From the NCBI RefSeq assembly GCF_000005505.3, contig NC_016132.3, positions 558,001 to 622,000 of the forward strand: a stretch of 64,000 nt of DNA, read 5' to 3'. Below, in pieces: positions 47,183-59,066 of the stretch. Made by a program: the position numbers and the translations under genes. The notes under the pieces are model-generated. The model worked only from the letters and a program-made list of their open reading frames with translations. It had not been told where the DNA came from and did not search any database. Origin of the DNA: Brachypodium distachyon (taxonomy: Eukaryota; Streptophyta; Magnoliopsida; Poales; Poaceae). The stretch's first letter is position 1, and every line of letters begins with the position of its first letter.

Positions 47183-48379
47183 TCACAAGTTAAAACGGCG
47201 CCAAAAGATACGATGAACGAGGTTACGAGGAGAAGAAGGCTTAGAAAGCCACTTGTCATGGTATTCATCTGCATCCACTGCTGGCAACCATGTGCAGTCC
47301 TTGAGGTGATATATCCCAAGATCGTTGTTCTTCCCAAAATATATGTCCCCTGGAGCGGTTGTTACAATACCGTCACCCATAATGGTAGGCAGTGCCCTAG
47401 CGCTCACACTGAGACTGCTTACATAGTTGGCAAAGAGAATATTACCTCCAATGCTTGTTACCGGAACAACCTTGTTTACGATAAGGTCAGCTAATCTGTA
47501 AACTAACATGTGCACAGAATTTGGTATATTGCTCAAGCCGATAATAAAAATATCCGAGTCACATGCTACCAGGTGAAAAGGGGGCTGGATTTTGCCCCGA
47601 CATGTGGCAATCAATTTTGGTCTATCACTTAAGCCCATGTCCTTATGCTGGGGAGGGTCAATCTGGAAAAACTGTGGGTCATCACCGTAGTATTTGTAAC
47701 ATAAGACATACAGCCTGCCTTTGAATGACACTGACCACCAAAGTGGGCTTGTCAAGCTCCAGGTTGAGACACGCCACTGGTGGTCTATGCCGGAGGAAGC
47801 AAAGGCTACACGGGATAGCCATGAAAAGATGATCAGTACCGTGATGACTCCATCCAAGCTCACACTGACAGAGGTTGCACTGAGATCTCCTAAAGCCGAC
47901 AAATCCCGCGATGAAAAATTCAACCCGTCTCCGAAATCTCTCAGGAGTGTTGTGAGCGGTGGAAGGACCGCAATGTCACCAGTAAAGGGGTGGAGGAGGC
48001 GAACCGTGTGGTCTTGTTCCCGCAGCAAGAGGATGAGGCCGTCCGCCGAGTCAAGAACCTTGTGGTTCTCGAAGAGCGGGATCCGGGAGCGCACGAAGTA
48101 GCCGGTGCAGAGGTTGAAGAAGCGGACGTACCCTAGTAGCTCGGGGTGGCCAGGGTGCAGGCCGCACTTCTCGGCCATGACCATCCACTGCCGCGGGCGG
48201 AAGCGGGCGTCGACGAGGCCGCGGCCGCGCGGGCGGGCGGTGCTGGAGCGCCAGAGGGGGCAGACGGCGCGGAAGCGGACGTAGTCGAGCAGATCGCCGG
48301 CGAGCACCCGCCACCCGATGAGGCGGACCAGGTCCGCGTGCAGCGAGGTCGCCCAGCAAGATGTGTCCCCGGCGTCCAT
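47183..48379 (-). CDS. F-box protein with DUF295 domain
   Basis: A single-exon gene of 398 residues. F-box proteins link targets to SCF ubiquitin ligases through Skp1; DUF295 is the grass- and crucifer-expanded C-terminal domain with unknown ligand. The F-box is at about 8-45 (WATSLHADLVRLIGWRVL, LLDYVRFRAVCPLWRSS). Following it are ILLLREQDHTVRLLHPFTGD, a middle region with WRVSTWSLTSPLWWSVSFKG, and the end GDIYFGKNNDLGIYHLKDCT and WLPAVDADEYHDKWLSKPSS. The frame opens further up to 48445, but MDAGDTSCWATS at 48379 is the usual start of this family. Neither frameshift nor stop is seen. A deleted duplicate lies at 32480-33330. Confidence 0.85.
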   Translation of the reverse strand: MDAGDTSCWATSLHADLVRLIGWRVLAGDLLDYVRFRAVCPLWRSSTARPRGRGLVDARFRPRQWMVMAEKCGLHPGHPELLGYVRFFNLCTGYFVRSRIPLFENHKVLDSADGLILLLREQDHTVRLLHPFTGDIAVLPPLTTLLRDFGDGLNFSSRDLSALGDLSATSVSVSLDGVITVLIIFSWLSRVAFASSGIDHQWRVSTWSLTSPLWWSVSFKGRLYVLCYKYYGDDPQFFQIDPPQHKDMGLSDRPKLIATCRGKIQPPFHLVACDSDIFIIGLSNIPNSVHMLVYRLADLIVNKVVPVTSIGGNILFANYVSSLSVSARALPTIMGDGIVTTAPGDIYFGKNNDLGIYHLKDCTWLPAVDADEYHDKWLSKPSSPRNLVHRIFWRRFNL

Positions 48380-48445
48380 GGGCCTCCGAGATGATATGAT
48401 GTGCTGCTGGTGGAGAAGGAGACAAATCCAAGTGAAATGCTTCAT

Positions 48446-49467
48446 ACTTTCGAGGCTTTCTTACCTAGCCGGAGATGACCTGCTACCTCGTTGCGCCTGA
48501 GCAGACCACGACGCCGTCGCCGGCTAGCGCCGCTGCGTGCTCCCATGCGAGTCGCGCCGTCTCTCGCAGCTCGTCGCTCCTGCTGCTGCCCTCTCTTCGC
48601 CCTCGCTCTACGCCGCGGCGGCGGCGTGTGGTGATTTAGGAGGAGGTGATTGGGGTTTTGCGATTTGGGGATTTGGGGAACCCGGGAGCAGGGAGCTCAG
48701 AGGTGGCCTGATGGATATTTGGGCTTGGGCTTTTGGATTAGTGGGCTAGTGCAGCTAAATCTTGGTGGATGGGCTTCAAAGTTAACATGGGTTTCTGGTA
48801 TGGAGACGTGGGATCTTGCCTTCCACCGGGAGTTCCCCAGTAGGTGCGTCAGCCCAATTCGACACCAGAATCATACTTGGTCAGTTTTGTTCTTCTAAAA
48901 ACGAAAAAAAAAAGTCCCCTTTCCAGACAAAAGCTAGCCATCAGGCGACTGGGTTTTGCAAAGGAGGCAACATGGTAGCTAGCGCCGGTGTCGCCCGAGG
49001 AGTCGTCGGCCACCGCAGAACCGTCGCCGGCACGGGTTCGACGGGCTGGGCAGCGAGGAGCCAGGGTCGAGCTTCATCTCCTCCCCCGTTCCCCTCGCGT
49101 GAGAGCTTGCTGTTCCCCTCGCGTGAGAGCTTGTTGCGCTGCGCCGCCGGCTCGAGGGGAAAAAACGTGACCCCCTCCTCGCCTCTTGAAAACAAGCCCG
49201 AACGAGACGTATCTAGCGTTTTAGACTTACACCTCTCAAAACCGGGCTGCCAAACATGCCGCGAGTGAAATCGGCGAGTATAAAACCGGCGCAGCAAATT
49301 ACACCGGTTTTTATCTAAAATCTCGGACTGCCAAACGAGGCCTCCATTGCAAACTTAAAAATGTCTTACAGAAGCATGGTTTGCATATGCAATGACTTAC
49401 ACAGAACCAGGTAGTACAATTTATTACACACATATGCATGCCTTGCAAAAGCACAACTAGTGCATAT
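48446..49467. other. F-box gene promoter and intergenic space
   Basis: The first 300 bases match the flank of the deleted copy. Around 49190-49340 the parts CCCGAACGAGAC and GCCAAACGAGGCCTCC face each other, resembling a small hAT-like MITE, but the ends are too loose to fix. No gene. Confidence 0.4.
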
Positions 49468-50142
49468 TCATACAATAACGGCGAAGCATGAACTCGTCAT
49501 TTGGTATATCACAAGCTCGTTCTCCTCAGGCAGATCAGCAAACAATTTGTCAGCAACGACTTCATACTTGGTGTTGAGTTCCACTTTCTCACCCGCGGGA
49601 GTGAACACAAACAGCTTAATTCCCATCAACCACTCTGAATTCAGCGAAGACTTGCCGGAGGAAACTGCCGTCAAGTCTCCAAAGAACCGATGAGTTGCCG
49701 GCCTTCTTCGCGAGCACGGCTTCGTACCCGTCCCGGTTGGCGCGCATCTTCATCAGCTAATTCCCGTCGGCGTATCTGCTCAGTTTGAAGGGCAGATCAG
49801 AGGGCTTCGTCTGAAGATCCTTGAACTCGCTGAACCGGCTAGCCATCTCGTCGTGGTCGCGCTTCTGGTTGAAAGCTTTGCGCCAGCGCTCGTATAGGGC
49901 TCGTAGGGCTTCGTCTGATTTAAGGCCCTCTTCCTGTACCACGAACTCCACCGTGTTCTTGCGGCCGCATAACTCTGTGAAGGAAGAAAGGGGGAAGTAT
50001 TTTGGGTCAAAATTGCTGCCGAGTGCCGACGAATTTATATATCTAGCCTGCCGTTGTAGCGGCTATCTGAAGAGGGAGATATTTGATCGGGTTTACTACC
50101 TTTCAAGTAATGCGTGGGGGAGGCAACGGATGCGTCGTCCAT
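49468..50142 (-). pseudogene. I29 (cathepsin propeptide-like) inhibitor gene, broken
   Basis: Exon 1 (50142-50100, MDDASVASPTHYLK) splices in phase to 49974 onward. This gives DEALRALYERWRKAFNQKRD and HDEMASRFSEFKD, the ERW/RF..FK pattern of the I29 propeptide that blocks papain-type cysteine proteases. There is no protease domain after it. The frame ends at TAG (49757) after KLSRYADGN, giving 86 residues. The same frame then continues sensibly (LMKMRANRDGYEAVLAKKAG) and, after a shift near 49670, further still (SEWLMGIKLFVFTPAGEKVE) to 49468. I read it as a longer gene broken by one stop and one frameshift. A short functional 86-residue inhibitor is the alternative. Confidence 0.55.
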
Positions 50143-51660
50143 GGCGGCGGCGGGGGAAGGTACCGCCAGCGCCTCCGGAGAGAGGGCCGCCCGTTCGGCG
50201 AAGCGAGATGTGGCCGCCGCAGCTGTGCGGGCGGCATGAGCGATCCGCAGGAGCATGGAGGCGCGGGCGGCATGGGCGATCTGCACGAGCTTGGACGGCA
50301 TGGAGACTAGGAGAGCCTCTGGCGGCGTGGAGAATGAGAATTTCGTGGCTAATTACTCCGTAGGTGGTTAGGACTTAGTTGGGCCGTGGGCTGCGCGTGC
50401 ACTAGGGGCATGGGGTGCGGTTGCTGGCCGAGCCCACCCTTTGGGCTGGGCCACAACCCATTTACGCGCATCAGCAGCACACCCAACAGAAAGTTGGACG
50501 ATCGCATCGGCTAATTTCCAAAGCCCGTTACCACCAACACCGGCCTCTATCCAGACGCTTCTTTAGTGGTCTCCTCTCGTGTTGAAGGAGAAGGGAGACG
50601 GTTCAAAAAAAAAAGGAGAAGGGAGATCTATCCTCTCATCTAGCCATCTAGGGCTGGGGAAAAAACCGCAAACCGAAATCTTGGTTTTTCTCGATTTTAA
50701 GGACATTTTCGGTTTCTGATCTAGCTAACCGAATCAGCTCGGTTCGGTTTCGGTAGTAATCACAACACCTTCTTCCTCTAAATAAACCCCTCTAAAAAGT
50801 TGTTAAGTCTCACCGGCAACAATCACAACGCCTCCTTCCTCTAAAAAACGAGCCGTTCGATTCCACCGTCGTCGGCATATTCATAGCAGTCATAGGTTTG
50901 CAGTTCACACGCTTCCTATAGCCGCGCGTTCCCCTCCGAGATGTTAATCCTCCTTTCCCCTTCCATCTTCTCTTTCTTAGTGCTTTGTCTTGAAAACCGG
51001 CGGCGAGCACCCGGTAACGCCGTAACGGGCAAGCCTTACCCCCGGCCCTCCTTTTATATATGTTGCTCGCAATCTGTCTTCTTTCCCCCTATCCATCTGG
51101 CATGCGCACTTCGCTTCTCATCTAGCGTTTGTTCCGCATTAACCCGTTGTTCTTCATCTCTTTGCCATCATCCCCCACTATCCAGACCGACCACTCACCT
51201 GCTATTATTCGTTTTAGGGGTTGCAGTGCTTGTTTGTTCGAATTTCACCATCGGGCATCTCACGTATGTTCTCTTGCCAATCGTCGGTCGGAATTTCATG
51301 CCGAAACTCGCCGGAGGGCCACCATGAGGTAGGGAGGCTAACATCATACCTAACTCGGAAGAATCAATCCTTCTTATATCCACATATTCCATTGTTCTAG
51401 TCAAAGTAACTAAGCCATTACACTAAACTAAATCGATCCCTGTTCAGTATAGCTTGAATTTGAATTTGCAAGATGGAACAAGCTCCATCAACCACAATGA
51501 ATCCCACGATCCGATGATTGGATTTGGATCGGCACCCATAAGAAAATTCCCAATCTGGGCCCCAAATCCGCGAGCCCGAGAAGGATGAAGCCCATAAGCG
51601 GAAGGAAACGCCCCATCCGCAACGAAGCGCACAACAAAAACGGGAGCCCCCGCAGCTCCT
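50143..51660. other. Intergenic, no gene seen
   Basis: A short direct repeat (AATCACAAC, CTTCCTCTAAA) lies at about 50758 and 50820. Nothing else was supported; open frames here are short and match no family I know. Confidence 0.4.
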
Positions 51661-51738
51661 AGGGTTTCTCCATTCCCCTCCCAATCCTCTCCCCATCTCT
51701 CTCTCGCGCTCGTGCTCGTCCCCGCATCCCTAACCCTA
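51661..51738. promoter_or_regulatory. Two telo-box motifs before DCP5
   Basis: AGGGTTT at 51661 and AACCCTA at 51732 are the two orientations of the telo-box, common near the transcription starts of plant genes for RNA and ribosome functions. They lie within 100 bases of the DCP5 ATG. Confidence 0.4.
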
Positions 51739-51751
51739 GCTGCGGCGGCCC

Positions 51752-54700
51752 ATGGCGGCCGAAGCGCCACCGTCGTCGTCCTCGGGCGCGCGGGCGCCGG
51801 CGGCGTCCGGCGGGGCGGCGTCCCCGGAGACGTACCTCGGGAGCCTCATCAGCCTGACCTCCAAGAGCGAGATCAGGTACGAGGGCGTCCTCTACAACAT
51901 CAACACCGAGGAGTCGAGCATCGGCTTGCGCAATGGTAAAAATCCGTTTCCCCTCCCCGTTCCCCCCGGTGCGCGCTCGTGCCCCACGATTTTGTTCCGT
52001 CGATTTTCCGCTCAGATGCGCTTGTCTTAGCCCTAGATCTGGTCTCCCCCCGGCGCGTCCGGTGAGGCGGATCGCAGGGCTTCGCCAAGCTGCGCGGCGC
52101 CCAGTGGAGGAGAATCTGGACTGTTGCATGATACTATCAGAATAAGTGTGTCTGTGTATGTGACACGCAGCAGATGTGGAATATTCGTAGATGTGTTAAA
52201 TGTTACTGCCTTTTTTGTTTAGTGCTTATTAAGCGCAACTGCCGTGTCCTCTCGTGTCGGTATGCGGTAATTCTGACTGAGATGCATATTGCCTATAGTA
52301 GCTCCGGTTGTCGCTTTCCGTTACGCGTCGCCGCAGTATTTATTAAGCGTAACTGCTGCATTGTCTTGGTATACGGTAAATTGTGAACCGAGGTGTTTGC
52401 CTTGGTAGCTCGCTTGCTGCTTTCCGTTGCGCGGTCGTTTCATGCTTTGCCTGTGCTGGATTGACATCTATTCAATTGTTGTTTTGTAGTGCGCTCGTTT
52501 GGAACTGAAGGGCGGAAGAAAGACGGAATACAGATTCCTGCTAGCGACAAAGTTTATGAGTACATACTTTTCCGCGGAAGTGATATCAAGGTACTTGGCA
52601 ACATTGATATAGCCCTTTATGTAATTCCCAGTCGTTATTGTTTTCCATTCTTGTACTACTGCATAATCTGAATAACCCAACTGCATTGCTGTTACCTTGT
52701 CTTCACTGAGTTGGCCCACATATTATATTTTCATAGTAGTGTTGGTAACTCCATGTTATACTTGATTTTTTTTTCTGTGGTAGGATTGCTTATGACCCAA
52801 CTAATTGTTTGATTTTTTAGATATGCATATTCAACTAGTTTAATCCTCTGCTACTGACAAAGTTTATGAGACGGTTTTATCATGGTAACTGACTTTGCTT
52901 CTGCAGGATTTGCAAGTTAAATCGTCACCACCGCCACCACAACCGCAACCAGCTCCCCTGCACAATGACCCTGCCATAATCCAGGTACCACTATGATGCA
53001 GATACATGGAACTTATACCCTGAGAGCCACTCAGCTCATGCAATTTTTGTTCTGCAGTCACATTATCCTCAGGCAGCATCGGCCTCTTCAAGTTTGCCTT
53101 CTGCTGGCGGTGCAGTTTTACCAGACCTCAGCTCTCAGGCAGCTCAATATGGGATTCAGAGGCCAAGTTTTCAGAGTAATATTCCTTTATACCAACCAGG
53201 CAATGTTCAATGGGGATCTTCTGGTCCACCTCCTGCTGGAAGTGTTTCAGCACTTTCAGTCCCCCCAATGTACTGGCAGGGCTACTATGCACCTCCAGGC
53301 CTTCCACCTCACTTGCAGCAACCTCCTTTTCTTCAGTCCACACCAGGGTTATCGGTTCCCCAGACTCTCCAGTACCCAGGACTGAATCCCTCTTTACCAT
53401 CTGGGCAACAAAAACTTTCTGAACTGCAGCCTCCCTTGTTGCAACCATCTGCTAGTGGTCAAGGTCCTACCTCAAGTATCACACCTGCTACAACAGCACC
53501 TTCTGCTAGCTTATTAGGTCCAGACACATCAAAGCCTCTGCTGCCGAACATGGTACCGTTGTTTACCCCTCCGGTGCCATCTCATGGTGCACCTCTTCCT
53601 TTAGCTAGTCAGCCAATTCCCATGACTGAAACTAGCGCAACAGCATCACAGAGCTTAGCTTCTCTTGTTAGCAGTAAGACTGCCGTAGCACCAGGCTCAA
53701 CATTGTCCAAGACTGCTGTAGTCCCAGGGTCAACATTGTCTAAGACTGCTGTAGTTCCAGGCTCAACATTGCCAAAGACTGCTGTTGCCCCAGGCTCAAC
53801 ATTGTCATACCAAACAGCATCTCAGGCAATTTCTTCGACCGTTGCCTCATCTACCCCTGCTGGCATGGAGATGCCAGCACCTTTGTTGGCGTCATCAGGT
53901 CAACTATTGCAGAATGCTCCATCCATGCTTTCGTCATCTCAGTCCATGCAAACACCTCTACATATGAGCAACAGTATTGGCAAGCCTGTTGACCCTAAAC
54001 CAAAGGCTGCTGAGCCCTTGCTACCTGATCCACCGGCACGTGCTTTGCCTGAAAACAATGAGCCTATACTACCATTGCCAAAACAGACACCTCAAAAGGT
54101 ATGCTGACATTTTTATATCTGTTTTGTGCTGAGGCCAGAAAGCTTTATTGGTTAATCATGTGCATGCATTTAGATACATGATTTGACTTCAGAGTTATAC
54201 TAGGAAATTAATGTCCTTCTGGGCTTATCATCATAAGCTTGTTAGATTTGGCCATAGAACATGACAAAGTATGCTCTGCTTGTTCTTTTCCTTGTCTGTG
54301 ACTATATGTTTACAACCATAGAACCAATCATCATTCTTGACTTCCTGTGGTTTCAGATGTATAGCAGAAAATATTGATATATGGTGTTTATAGACGTTCT
54401 TCTCTAATACATAACAGTACAGACCATTTCAAACTTAAGATCTTTGATAGAGAATGAAGTGACATTTTTTATACAAGTATGCACTTGAGGTAGTCTGTAG
54501 CCTGAAATCTTTTTTTGGGAATAATGTGGATCCTGACAAATGGGTCACAACCTTTTCTCCACCTGACAGTTTCAATGATGAATTTTGAAATCAAGTTTTA
54601 AATTTGGCCAGCTTGTCATCTAGTTCCTTAATGGACAATTATGGATCCTTGCTTTTGATCTACACCTTTCTTTACTTTTTTGAAATAACATCTTGTTTAA

Positions 54701-55957
54701 CAAACGACATATCTTGTTATCTTTCTGCGCATTATTAAAAATGTCCTTACTATGTTACCCTCGCATTTTTTTCAGTACAATGGAGCTGGTTCACACAGCC
54801 AGCAGCAGCACAACTTTAGGGGCCGTGGAAGGGGTAGAGGCAGTGCGGTATGTCACATGCACTCCATTATCTCTTGATGTTTCTTGGTTCGCGTTGCCTA
54901 TGTTGAGCGCAATTTTAATCCTAAATTTTGTTAGCCCTATGTTGTGGTGCTTGCAGTTTCTCTTTGTTGTCCATTTATTGTTCCAATTTTATTATCTTGG
55001 CTCCATTATGGTGGAAGTAAAAAAAAATGATTTTCAGTGATTTGTGTAAAAATTTTAGGGCCCATGTTGTTCTGTTACTTGCAGTTCATAATACCATACA
55101 CCACAGCTTGGACTTTGTAGCCATCATGAGACAGTATTCCTGTTATTTGTTTTGCTGAGTACTAGTACTTATGGTATCATGTTTATATTTTTATGTGAAG
55201 CACCCTGAAAATGCTGCTTATTAAAGAATCTGCCATCAAATGATAGAAGTACTCATGCTTTCTAGTTTCTTGTCGTGCAGTTCTCGCAATCTGTAACAAA
55301 ATTTACTGAAGAATTTGATTTCACGGCCATGAATGAGAAGTTCAACAAAGATGAAGTCTGGGGTCATCTTGGTAAGAAGTCCCAGTCTAGGGACAAGGAT
55401 GGTGAGTTGGGAGATGATGTGTTTGATGAAGATCTGCAGTATGAGGAAACAGACAATCCAGAGTTGGATGTTAAGGTCTGATTATTGTTTTATGACGAGT
55501 GGATATTTAATTGTTTGTGGATGCCAAAACTTAACCTATCTTTCAACCTATATGCAGCCTGTTTATGTCAAGGATGATTTTTTCGATTCTCTTTCTGGTG
55601 GGACATTTGGACGCGGAGGGCAAAACGGAAGACCAAGGTTTTCAGAACAGAGGAAAATGGACACAGAGGTACATTAGCCACCTTCTTTCTCCATATACTA
55701 TTTTCCCGTCTCTGACGGTTATCTTTCGACAGACTTTTGGTGATTTCCCGAGGCACCGCCAGCCCTATCGTGGTGGTGGACGTGGTTACCGTGGTGGAGG
55801 TGGTCGTTCCCGTGGGTACTACGGTGGCAGAGGCTATGGAAATACGGGAAGGGGTGGTGGCCAGGAGAACTACTACGGTGGTGGTGGATATGGTAACATG
55901 GGCAGGGGTGGCCAGGATAACTCTTATCCTCAGCGTGGTTCATATGGAAGAGGTTGA
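51752..55957 (+). CDS. DCP5: DCP5 / LSM14 family mRNA decapping and P-body protein
   Basis: Eight exons, all in phase: 51752-51935, 52490-52590, 52907-52984, 53058-54098, 54776-54847, 55281-55475, 55558-55668, 55733-55957; 668 residues. In plants DCP5 promotes decapping and translational repression in P-bodies together with DCP1/DCP2. The N-terminal LSm14 domain is [22 protein letters not shown]...[17 protein letters not shown]...[14 protein letters not shown] (residues about 25-100). A long Pro/Ser/Gln-rich disordered stretch follows, then a DFDF/FFD region ([20 protein letters not shown]), a TFG box ([14 protein letters not shown]) and an RGG tail ([17 protein letters not shown]) for RNA binding. 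A four-fold repeat of an 11-residue unit sits in the linker. The domain order is the full family order with nothing missing. Confidence 0.95.
53672..53803 (+). repeat. 33-bp minisatellite in DCP5 exon 4
   Basis: Four consecutive 33-base units encode [22 protein letters not shown] (twice, the first Ser codon varying) and [11 protein letters not shown]. The units differ by a few silent or conservative bases and keep frame, so copy number could change without breaking the protein. Confidence 0.92.
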
Positions 55958-58176
55958 TGATAACAGCAGGCATACCGTCCGAGTGTCCGTCATATATACC
56001 CTGGTGTTGTAGCCCTTTTACCACCGTGCATCTCTCGTACCATTCTGCAAATAAACGCAACTTGGCGTGTGCCCCCTGTGCCGACATGGGGTCTGTAGGC
56101 ATGCAATTCATGTGGGTTGTGTACCCCCTTGCTGTGTAAGAGCTGTTGGTAGATGAGCAGCTGGTGCTTCTAAGCTGCTGTGCCTCTTACTCCCTCTTAA
56201 GCGTGTACCGTGCGTCTGAGATGTAGTTGTATAGGCCCTGGTACACAGTGCTGTGCTTCGCTCAACTCTTTAGCTTTTGACTTGTATTTTGCTTACTTTA
56301 CTAGCCGGATTACCTGTTTTGTACTCTTGACAAAAGGGTTCAAGCGATTACCAGAATTCAGAAGTACATTGTAAAAGAACCAGTCAGGTACTTGTTACAA
56401 CTGATGAGAACCTTTTATATTTAGCTTGAGAAGGACACCTGGTGCTGTGTGATAAAGTGTGCATGCGTATGTTTATGGAATTCGGTTGTATGTATACAGT
56501 TGGTTGGGACGATGATATGTTGGGACCAGCGCTTTCATTGTCTGGTAGTTTCGGTTGCTGTTCTAGGCGACCACATACATACACTCCCATGTATCCATCC
56601 ATCATCCTTGGGTGTCCATGATAGAACTTCTATGTTTAATGAAAATATGTTCCTAATAGTAACAGGGAGAGTATGTTTCATGGCAGATTGCAACTGAGTT
56701 TTGTGGTTGTAGATGCTGGTTTATCATGATCAGTAGTAGTACTACGTAGTAGTACCATGTGGTTGCATTGGCGTATTGCGTGGTTGGTTTAGAATCAAGC
56801 TCGCGGTCGGGTGGCTCGAAAGGCAGCAGAGATGGAGGAAGCACACACGTGCAGCTGAACCAGACACGGCACGAGCTAGGATAGCAACACATCCACAGCT
56901 CAGCCTTCGTCGTCTCTTCAGAGTTCAGGGACAACAAAGCCTACCATCACATGTCCGATCTGAAGTCCACATACTCTGCATAAAATTCTACCGGCCGACA
57001 GATATGGCACACGGTGTGCCCAGTTATATATAAATGATTCCTTGTTGCTACCCCTGTAAAGACAATCAAAAATAAAGCCAATCAAGCGCACATACAGAAA
57101 TGCCAAGGGAGAGAGGACAACACAAGCAACCGAAAACCGTGAGCAGTGCAACTGCAACAGAGTCCTCCTTGTTGTTGGTACCCCTGTAATTGACCATGCA
57201 ATCAGGGACGCCTGATTCAGAGACCAGTGTGTGCGCATTGCCAGCTTGAGATGAGATGAGATGAGGTGGAATCTCTATGCACATCTCAAGCAAATCATGG
57301 AACCAAATGTTTTAGTAGGAGAACAGTTGATCAGCAAACAGTGACCCAACAAAACGTATAAGCCAAAAAAACCTTGCCAACATTTATCTATATAGTAGCG
57401 TGACACAATAATCCACTGGCGCTATCATATATCTTTGCAGTTTTTCTAGTCTCGATGCACCTAATCAGCCAACTGCTGCACTATCTTAATATATAAACGA
57501 CGCAATATATACATGTTGTCAAGATCGACTGGCTGGCCGGGATGACATAACAATCCCCTAAACTAATGCCCTAAACCACTCCCCAACCTCTAACGCGTGA
57601 CAGAACTAAACCTTCTCTCCCCAGTGGCCCTTAATGTAACCGCAAGCAAGTAATTAAGCGTAACAAATTGAACAGTAAGTTTAACCACAACTTTACACTA
57701 AATTTTGCTTATGTGAGAGCTGACAAAATTGTACTACCTAACGGGGGCCAGGGCGTGTGTGCATGTGATCCATGGCATGAAAGGCGACCGGTATGTACTC
57801 GATGAATTAATTCGAGTGTTTACTGGATTAGGAGTAGTGTATATAGCATGTTAATGATACTATAGCACAAGAAACTGAGCTAAGCTAGGGGTCCCGACCG
57901 GCCTCTGGTCCCAAACCAAACATTTCTGAACTCTAGCTAGCTAACCAGCTATCTACAGGCTACAGCTCCTCCTCAGCCAGCCTCCTCCTGCTCGCTAATC
58001 CCTTCCTTCCTTCCAGCTCCCGAGCTTTCTCGATTCATTGTAGTTTATGCCAGCTGCATGGATGATTGGTTAATTTTTATTTACCTGGATTAGTTAGCTT
58101 GCACATGTTCTTGTAATAATTAATCGTTGAGGCTTGGGGGGCTTGTGGCTCTGGGGGAGTAGTTTGCAGTTCATCA
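55958..58176. other. DCP5 3' UTR and intergenic space
   Basis: The first 350 bases are likely DCP5 3' UTR. Short frames on the minus strand at 56918-57293 share a YRG(T/S)N pattern, from two similar pieces TTGTTGxTACCCCTGTAA at about 57040 and 57170, but show no known domain. The promoter of the stress-protein gene should lie in the last few hundred bases. Confidence 0.45.
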
Positions 58177-59066
58177 ATGGAGGTGCAGAGGGTGGTGGTG
58201 GTGGTGGAGGAGGCGCCGGCTTCGCGGGCGGCGCTGCAGTGGGCGGCCCGCAACTTCATCCGCGGCGGCGACTCCATCGCGCTGCTCCACGTCTGCCCGC
58301 CGGCCCGCTCCCGCCGCCGCCGCCGCCGCCTCCGCCTCGGCGGCTTCCAGCTCGCCCTCGCCTTCAAGGACCTCTGCAACGGCATCGCCGAGGTAAAACA
58401 AAATCGAAAATCCCCAAATTCCCCAAATCTCTTCTTCTTCTTCTTCCTCCGATCCTTTCCGCCATGGTTAATTTGGTTGGTCGCAGGCGAAGGTGGAGAT
58501 TGTGGTTCGGGAAGGGGAGCTCGCGGAGACGGTGGTGGCCACCGTGGGGCAGCTCGCCGCCACCACGCTCGTCGTCGGCCTCCACGACAAGAGCTTCCTC
58601 TACAGGTAGAATAACGAATCAACCAACCAATCAATCAACCGCTCAATCAGAGAAAGAAAGTTCTGAATTTTGTATATCTGTTCTTGGCTTGGGTGGTTGC
58701 ATCTTCATCAAACATCGTCCTCGTCAGGGCGCCGAGCCAGCATGACAGAGTGAGCAGCCTGGGGTGCAGGGTTCTCGCCGTCCGGCAGCACGCCACGGAC
58801 CGGAGCGGCTTCCTCGACGGCGCCGAGCTCACCCAGATCGAGACCATAAGATTGCAGTAAGAAAATTCGCTTTCTCTGATCAGTAATTCACTGCAGATTT
58901 CATGGCCAAGTTCTTGTTCTTGGTTTTACTGATCGAGCGGCACGTTTGTCTGAAGATTTGTTTATCTGTTTCCAGCATCCCGCCGCCGAAGATCCCGTTC
59001 CCGATCTTCACGCTGCCGCTGGGCGTGCTATGGAGGCGATCGTCGTCATCCAAGAGGAGGAAATGA
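58177..59066 (+). CDS. Universal stress protein (USP) family protein
   Basis: Four exons, 58177-58392, 58487-58605, 58728-58856 and 58976-59066, join in phase to give 184 residues. USPs are small alpha/beta Rossmann-like proteins, some binding ATP, induced by stress; plant functions are mostly inferred. The start [24 protein letters not shown] gives the first strand and the VxE/D residue, followed by the helix. [14 protein letters not shown] is strand 2, [13 protein letters not shown] strand 3 with helix, and [15 protein letters not shown] the fourth. The usual ATP-binding G-2x-G-9x-G(S/T) motif is not seen. The tail ([20 protein letters not shown] and Ser/Lys residues) is basic and Pro-rich. 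An arginine run after CPP is encoded by CGC repeats. Confidence 0.82.

Noticed and set aside
56918..57293. Two similar short minus frames with a shared YRG(T/S)N pattern
   Set aside because: The similarity comes from a short DNA repeat around TACCCCTGTAA; no family is evident.
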